DNA from: Enterococcus lactis
GTDB taxonomy: Bacteria; Bacillota; Bacilli; Lactobacillales; Enterococcaceae
DNA length: 64,000 bases
Reading direction: 5' to 3'
Assembly: GCF_015751045.1 (NCBI RefSeq)
Contig: NZ_BNJW01000010.1
Location: 41,942-105,941, forward strand
Shown here: one piece after another, positions 58,833 to 64,000 of the stretch
Position numbering within the stretch: position 1 is the first letter of the stretch
Layout: the number at the start of each line of letters is the position of its first letter
The notes under the pieces: generated by a model
Seen by the model: the letters and a program-made list of their open reading frames with translations, nothing else
Database searches by the model: none
What the model was told of the DNA's origin: nothing
Made by a program: the position numbers and the translations under genes

Positions 58833-58879
58833 TGTTTACGCATTGCTTTGAATACATCTATCATAGAAAAGAGACACAG

Positions 58880-59722
58880 TTACCTTCTGTTTCTTATTTT
58901 AAATGTTTGCCGAAAAAGATAAATAAGAAACAGAAAAATCAGTATACTTATAGCTATCAATCCATACAGGAAGAAACGTTTGTTCTCAGATACTTTCTGT
59001 ACTTCTTTCTGTACTTTTTTTGCATGATAAGGAACGCGATGCCCTCTGACAAGTAAGCGATGACTGTTGATCATATAAGGTGTACAAGTCAGTAGTGTCA
59101 CGAAATCCTTCCCTTTTTCGATTCTCAGGTCTTTTGTATCAGTTGGTTCTACCGTCTTTATCTGATCGACTTGATAAGCAAGTGTCTGTCCGTTGATCTC
59201 GATATAGAAAGAATCACCTAAAGTCAGTTTTGGCAAGTCAGTGAACAACTTTGCTTGAGGCAGTCCCCGATGACTGGAAATAACGGCATGCGTACTTTCT
59301 CCCCCAGTAGGATAAGATGTCCCTTCCAATAACGAAGCGCCTTTTTCTAGCAGCACGGTATTTGTTTCGTCAAAAATCGGTAAATGGACATTGATTTCAG
59401 GAATCGTCAGAACGCCGATCGTATGTTTTTCAAAATAGGTTTTGTCTGTTTTCACTGGTTCCTTTTTCTTAGTAAAGGGATCAACACCGGGATTTCCTCC
59501 TTTTTTTGCTAATTGCTGGTTTTTCTTTGTCATGTCTTTTTGGATTTTGGCCATGACTGCTTCATTTTCTTTGACCGCTTGTTGCTGATAATGAGAGATG
59601 ATCTGCTGATCCAGATAATTATTCAGCGCGTCGCTAACAAATGGATAAGCTAGTATCCCTATTCCTGAGAGAAGCAAGAAAAGCATCAGCAGATCTAGAA
59701 GTTTCCCTTTCTTTGGTTTCAT
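58880..59722 (-). CDS. srtC: Class C (pilus-type) sortase
   Basis: Joins pilin subunits by isopeptide bonds into the Ebp pilus shaft. The 280 residues have an N-terminal membrane segment (about 10-28), a sortase beta barrel with the catalytic triad His151 (SSHRG), Cys213 (TLLTCTP) and Arg222 (SHRLLVRG), and a second C-terminal membrane segment (about 252-273). Both anchors are typical of class C. It lies downstream of ebpC, separated by about 90 bases with a hairpin, as in known enterococcal ebp loci. Confidence 0.94.
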   Translation of the reverse strand: MKPKKGKLLDLLMLFLLLSGIGILAYPFVSDALNNYLDQQIISHYQQQAVKENEAVMAKIQKDMTKKNQQLAKKGGNPGVDPFTKKKEPVKTDKTYFEKHTIGVLTIPEINVHLPIFDETNTVLLEKGASLLEGTSYPTGGESTHAVISSHRGLPQAKLFTDLPKLTLGDSFYIEINGQTLAYQVDQIKTVEPTDTKDLRIEKGKDFVTLLTCTPYMINSHRLLVRGHRVPYHAKKVQKEVQKVSENKRFFLYGLIAISILIFLFLIYLFRQTFKIRNRR

Positions 59723-59761
59723 TTGTGTTCTCCTTGTGATGACTGTTTGATAATAAAAGAA

Positions 59762-59791
59762 AAAGGAGCATTTGCGTAATCCGCTGCTCCT
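59762..59791 (-). terminator. Hairpin between ebpC and srtC
   Basis: On the minus strand AGGAGCA pairs with TGCTCCT, then TTTTTC. It could be a partial terminator that lowers sortase relative to pilin. Confidence 0.65.
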
Positions 59792-59813
59792 CTTTCCAAT
59801 TCATGTACAAAGA

Positions 59814-61692
59814 TTAAATCTGACTATGCTTGCGTCTAGCAAAGTACAATCCAGCAATCAATAGAAGGATCACACCTGCACCAATATAAAGATAGATTCC
59901 CTTACCACCTGTTGAAGGAAGTGTACCTTTGTGTTTATTTGGTATTTTTTCAGGAGAAATCAACTGTCCTGCTGTTGCGTAAGATTGTTCATCGACAGTA
60001 AATGCTACACGGTTTGTTAATGGAACATAATTTTCTGGTGCTTTCGTTTCTTCCAGATAGTACGTGCCGTATTTGAGACCTGTCACATCAACTAAACCGT
60101 TGTTTGTGGTTGTAAAAACTGTTGCTGATTCTTTCGTCGAAACCCAGTTGACGGCTTTTGTAGATGGGTCGATCGACAAATAGTTGGCTGTGTCACTCTC
60201 TTGATCACGAACGACGAATTCTGCTCCAGCAAGTGTTTGATCTGATGCAACATCACCATCTACTTTGACAAATCGTTTGCCGCCAGTAACGACATCGACT
60301 GACGGTGGCGTTTGATCATTTGTATGTCCGTTATCGACATTTGCTTGGTTAGAAAACCCTTTTGTTGGATCTGCTTTTTCGTTCAAATGCATATAGTAAA
60401 CAAATTTCAGCGTACCACCAGGAGTGAGTGAAGGAATATAATTCGAGTCAACTGAAACCGTGAATCCGTTTGTTTGTTCAGTGACAGAATAATTTGTTGG
60501 ATCGATTTCTTTATCCCCATCATACAAGACATACGCATACGTTCCTGAAGTTTCATGATCAAATGTCAAAGCAGCGTCATGAGTATCAATGAGTTTGAAT
60601 GTCGTGTACTTGTTTTGTGTTCCTTCTTTATCAGCGATACCTAAAGGAATATTGACAGAGATCTCATATTGGATTTTTTCTCCGATTGCGACATCTTTTC
60701 CATTCAATTGTGGAGTTGTCTTATCAACTTTGGACGTATCATTTTTGATTGTCTTTTCTACAGGAGTTTGACTATTTGCCAAGATCTCAAACGGCGTGTT
60801 TGTTTGATTGTCAATCATTTCTGCATTATCAGGAGCTTTTACTTCTTCTAAATTATATTTTCCAACCTCTAAATGATTGACGATCAACTGGCCTTTTTCA
60901 ATCGTTGCCTCGGCAAAGTCATTGTTGCCGATGTCATAAGAATGACCAGTAATGAAATGTTTGGCTTTGGTTTGATCAGTTGTCCAAGTGTACAATCCAT
61001 CTGTGACACTTTGGATGTATTTTTTGACGCTTGGTGTTCCTTCTTCTTTAGAAATAATGAATGCTGCACCGTTTAGTGCTTCGTTTTCGGCAGTACCGAC
61101 TTTGGTCACTTTCAATGTTCCATCATTACCAACTATATTTTTAGGATAGAGATGGATAGTGTCCAATTCTTCTGTCCCGTATTTATAAGAGCCATCTGCT
61201 TGTTTGATCATCTCGTATACAGGAAAAGCGAGCACCATGTTTGTGGCAGCTGTCACTCCGTCTTTTGGTTCCTCTTTGATTGTGTAGACTGCATCTTTCC
61301 CATTTTGTTTTTTTAGGTAAAGATAAAGTCACATTTCCATCCGCATCTGTCGTTCCTGATGCAATTGGTGTACCAGGAGTCAAAGATTGGACTGCTTGTT
61401 TTGCTGCATCCACCGACGCTCCTTTCTTCCGTTGCGCATAAAATTCTGTAGTGACGTTATAAACGGAAAATGAAATATCGGCTAATCCTTGGTATTGATC
61501 GAATTCGCTCATTTCTTTCCTGCTGTTTTGGATTAAAGGATCGGGTAAATCAGTCATTTTCTTTTTATGAAGGATGACTTGAGCTGCTGTCTCCTCCGCA
61601 AACACTCTTTTTGCGCCGAAGCTACTTGTGATTAATGGTAAAATAAGAAAAAGTGCACCTAATATAATGCTTATTTTTTTATGATTTTTCAT
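59814..61692 (-). pseudogene. ebpC: Major pilin EbpC, split by a frameshift
   Basis: Backbone pilin of the Ebp pilus (about 625 residues when intact). The N-terminal frame starts at ATG 61692 with a signal peptide and runs through VTLSLPKK before breaking. The remainder continues in another frame from about 61310 to 59814 (TAATNMVLAFPVYEM onward). Intact homologues read LPKKQNGKDAVYTIKEEP here; a run of seven A on the coding strand (61308-61314), where six would keep frame, explains the break. The rest is complete: pilin motif HLYPKN, E-box YLEETKAPENY, sorting signal LPSTG, membrane segment and basic tail. It overlaps the ebpB stop by four bases. Possible slip mutant, phase variant or sequencing error. 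Confidence 0.88.
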
Positions 61693-63110
61693 TTTGTCAC
61701 TCCTGTTCTTTTTTTAATAAACAACCATATTGCAAGGCTTGCGAACACCATGCCAACAACGACTAGAAGGATGTTTTTCGTTTCGTTTGTTTTAGGAAGA
61801 AATGGACGACTATTTTCTTTTTTGTTGACTACTTTCAATCTACCGACAGTCTCTTTCTCCTCAGAGAGGCTAGTTGAAATGGTAAACGGAATTTCTGTTT
61901 CACTTAAAATATAACCAGATGGTGCTTTGATCTCTTTTAACCAGTAATCTCCTGTTTTCAACCCGATAATTGAAAAAGCGCCATTTTTATCGGAGGTCAG
62001 GTGAAGCGCATCTGATTCATTACTTGTCCACTTGTATCCGTTGGCTGTTCGCTGGAGATAATTTCCTGCTTTGTTTTTAATAAGGAATACTGCGCCAGCT
62101 AATCGTTTGTTTGGTTTATTTGTCTCGATTTTGACAAATTGCTTACTCCCTGTATATACAGAGACTTTCTTTGTGCTGATACCAAAACCAAAATCTAGTG
62201 TTCCGTTGTTATTGATTTCCTTGTTCGCCTGAGCTGTACTGTTTAGCTGCATCTGATAAGAAATGGTCAGGTTTTTTCCAGCATATTTTTCTAGCGAAGG
62301 AATCGAAAATGCAATTTCAAATCCGTGTGGTTTCGTGTGTATGACAAATCCTTCGGATAGCTTTTGTCCATTCGATGACATCGTTAGACTATTAGGTAAA
62401 AACGTTAATGCTCCATCCGCACTATCTGATAATACGAATTTTTGATAGTCTAAGATATTCATAGGGATCGTCGTGTGCAAGGAATAAGTGACTTTGTCAC
62501 CAATCGTAAAATTATTCCTCGTTTCTTCTAATACCTTTTCAAAAGGAGGATCAGGGTAGTTATTTTCTTCATTTTTAGGATACAAATGGATAGATGAAAG
62601 TTCTTGATCGTTTTGTCCATATACAGGTAGAACAACTACCATGTTCTCTGCTTTTTCTTTGACGACTTCTGGTGCTTTGGATTCAATAAAAAGATACGCT
62701 TTCTCTCTTTTTTTATGATCTTTGGCAGGTAGAGAAAAAGAAGCAATACCATCTTCGTTGTTCAGAGTTGCGGTTGTTGCTTCTGCGATAAACGTGCCAG
62801 AAGACTTACCGTTTTTTGCAATCTCTGTTTGTGCTTCCTCTACTGTTTTCCCCTTTTCTCGTAAATGGTAAAAAGATTCTGTGACATCGTAAACTTGAAA
62901 TGTGACTCCATTCAATCCCCGATACGTTTGCAATAACTCTTTTTCTTGTCCGTCACTTGGCTGGTTTTCCGGTAGTTGGCCATTTGGAAACAGTAATTTG
63001 TGCAAAGTGATCTGGACCATATCTGGTTCTGTTGCTGTTACTGCCTGAGTAAAAGCAGGTTTAAACAGTAATAAGAAGAGACACATACTAAGCCAACCAA
63101 GTTTTTTCAT
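61689..63110 (-). CDS. ebpB: Minor (basal) pilin EbpB
   Basis: A 473-residue LPXTG-type surface protein, the minor base pilin of the Ebp pilus. The signal peptide (KKLGWLSMCLFLLLFKPAF) is followed by a pilin domain with HLYPKNEENNYP, a later CnaB-like domain with E-box YWLKEIKAPSGY, the sorting signal LPKTN, a membrane segment and a basic tail. The frame is open to 63170, but the ATG at 63110, right after the ebpA stop and behind GAGGGGG, gives the correct signal peptide. Confidence 0.92.
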   Translation of the reverse strand: MKKLGWLSMCLFLLLFKPAFTQAVTATEPDMVQITLHKLLFPNGQLPENQPSDGQEKELLQTYRGLNGVTFQVYDVTESFYHLREKGKTVEEAQTEIAKNGKSSGTFIAEATTATLNNEDGIASFSLPAKDHKKREKAYLFIESKAPEVVKEKAENMVVVLPVYGQNDQELSSIHLYPKNEENNYPDPPFEKVLEETRNNFTIGDKVTYSLHTTIPMNILDYQKFVLSDSADGALTFLPNSLTMSSNGQKLSEGFVIHTKPHGFEIAFSIPSLEKYAGKNLTISYQMQLNSTAQANKEINNNGTLDFGFGISTKKVSVYTGSKQFVKIETNKPNKRLAGAVFLIKNKAGNYLQRTANGYKWTSNESDALHLTSDKNGAFSIIGLKTGDYWLKEIKAPSGYILSETEIPFTISTSLSEEKETVGRLKVVNKKENSRPFLPKTNETKNILLVVVGMVFASLAIWLFIKKRTGVTK

Positions 63111-63111
63111 A

Positions 63112-63999
63112 TTAGCTGCCCCCTCTTTCTTTTTTGAAAAAAAGATACCAAATAGAAAATGTACAACCAATCATCCCTACTAGATAGATTCCTAAGCGGC
63201 CAATTCCTCCCGTATCAGGTAATGGTACTTTTGCCTGATTCGTGATGTCTAAAGAAATCTGGTTGTTTTTGGCTCCTGGTGAAAGAACAGACTCATACTC
63301 TTGTCCATCCACTTGAATCGATCCATCTTCTTTTATGATGATAGTAACTGGATCTTTTAGTCCTTGGTATCCTTCTGGTGTAAAGGTTTCGGTCAGCTTA
63401 TAAGTTCCAGGTTTTAAATTTTCGAATAGAAAGGTGTCCGTTTCTTGTCCATCTTTTGGCAATTCTAAGTCCATTTCTGGTCCTTGCAGTCTGAATTTGG
63501 CTCCTTTTAATGCCTGTCCGTTGTCTTCCTTTTTGTGTACTGTCAGGTCAAACGCTTTTAATCGATTTTGATGAGTGAGCGTCCACATGCCATTCGTTGT
63601 CTCGGTGTTTTTCCCCGTGTAAATAATCTTTCCATATTTGTCGATTTGGAATTCATAATTTCCCGGCGAAGTATCATATCCGACAGGACCAGCTGTTTCA
63701 ACGACTCGGTATTCTCCAGGTGTGAGTGAATCAAAAATGGCAAGGCCTTTTTCATTCGTTGTTTGGCTGTCCATTGGCTGATAAGCACCGTTTGCTTCTT
63801 TTTTCTGTAGGGAAAAAGCTGCACCTTTAAGATTCATCTCTTTGCCCGTCCTTTGCATCGTATACTTACGTACTGCTATAGGAATTTCAACAAAAGGATT
63901 TTCAATGGTCAACTGGATCGTATCATCGGAAGTAGTGACTGTTTTTCCATCAATGGTTACCGTACCATCAGAAGCAATCTTGATTTCCCAAGTAGTCTT
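63112..63999 (-). CDS. ebpA: Pilus tip protein EbpA, C-terminal part (N-terminus outside window)
   Basis: Adhesive tip pilin, 3' part only: about 295 residues open to the window edge (the complete protein is about 1100 residues; the VWA domain would lie outside). Visible are two CnaB-type beta domains with repeated pattern LKGAAFSLQKK..GLAIFDSLTPGEYRVVE and LKGAKFRLQG..ENLKPGTYKLTE, then the sorting signal LPDTG, a hydrophobic segment and a KKERGGS tail. First gene of the ebpA-ebpB-ebpC operon, followed by ebpB within two bases. Confidence 0.9.
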   Translation of the reverse strand, partial: KTTWEIKIASDGTVTIDGKTVTTSDDTIQLTIENPFVEIPIAVRKYTMQRTGKEMNLKGAAFSLQKKEANGAYQPMDSQTTNEKGLAIFDSLTPGEYRVVETAGPVGYDTSPGNYEFQIDKYGKIIYTGKNTETTNGMWTLTHQNRLKAFDLTVHKKEDNGQALKGAKFRLQGPEMDLELPKDGQETDTFLFENLKPGTYKLTETFTPEGYQGLKDPVTIIIKEDGSIQVDGQEYESVLSPGAKNNQISLDITNQAKVPLPDTGGIGRLGIYLVGMIGCTFSIWYLFFKKERGGS

Positions 64000-64000
64000 T

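Overview
The window is chromosomal DNA of a low-GC Firmicute, almost certainly Enterococcus faecium. The evidence is an EbsA homologue, enterococcal-type ebp pilus genes with a class C sortase, and the enterococcal layout of the pyr operon. Gene density is high, ribosome binding sites are strong, and TTG/GTG starts are frequent. I see no tRNA, rRNA, insertion sequence, prophage or CRISPR array.

Layout. 1-9300 is housekeeping: the 3' part of alaS, an ECF transporter S component, a cation diffusion facilitator, an RNase H-fold protein, ebsA, a cold-shock protein, fhs, a CBS-domain protein and lspA. 9297-21897 runs from an RluD-like pseudouridine synthase into the complete pyrimidine operon pyrR-pyrP-pyrB-pyrC-carA-carB-pyrK-pyrD-pyrF/pyrE. 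It sits behind one PyrR-type attenuator, and pyrF and pyrE are joined into a single 450-codon frame. 22348-29512 is a sugar-uptake module: a sigma-54 promoter, a mannose-family PTS (IIA, IIB, IIC, IID), a FrlB-type SIS deglycase, a LevR-type sigma-54 activator and a HAD phosphatase. This suggests uptake and cleavage of an Amadori-type amino sugar.

29905-43883 holds an HD phosphohydrolase, an alpha-carbonic anhydrase with an overlapping LysR regulator, rqcH, and a tryptophan ABC transporter (trpXYZ). A 20-residue leader peptide with two Trp codons and mutually exclusive RNA hairpins precedes trpX, which looks like ribosome-mediated attenuation. Then come aroE, an LCP-family gene and topB. 44045-44676 is an AbrB-type antitoxin/Doc toxin pair behind a perfect palindromic operator. 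45336-47323 carries ldh and three small membrane proteins of unknown function.

47882-56081 is accessory carbohydrate metabolism: an AraC regulator divergent from a frameshifted MFS transporter and a GH78 rhamnosidase-like gene, then a convergent ascorbate-family PTS (IIC, IIB) with a PRD regulator that carries its own IIA domain. 56243-58758 holds an acidic repeat protein, a Gfo/Idh/MocA oxidoreductase and an RpiR regulator. 58880-64000 (minus strand) is the ebp pilus operon: ebpA (cut by the window edge), ebpB, ebpC and the pilus sortase. The major pilin ebpC is split by a +1 slip in an A7 tract, so this strain, as sequenced, should not make full-length pilin.
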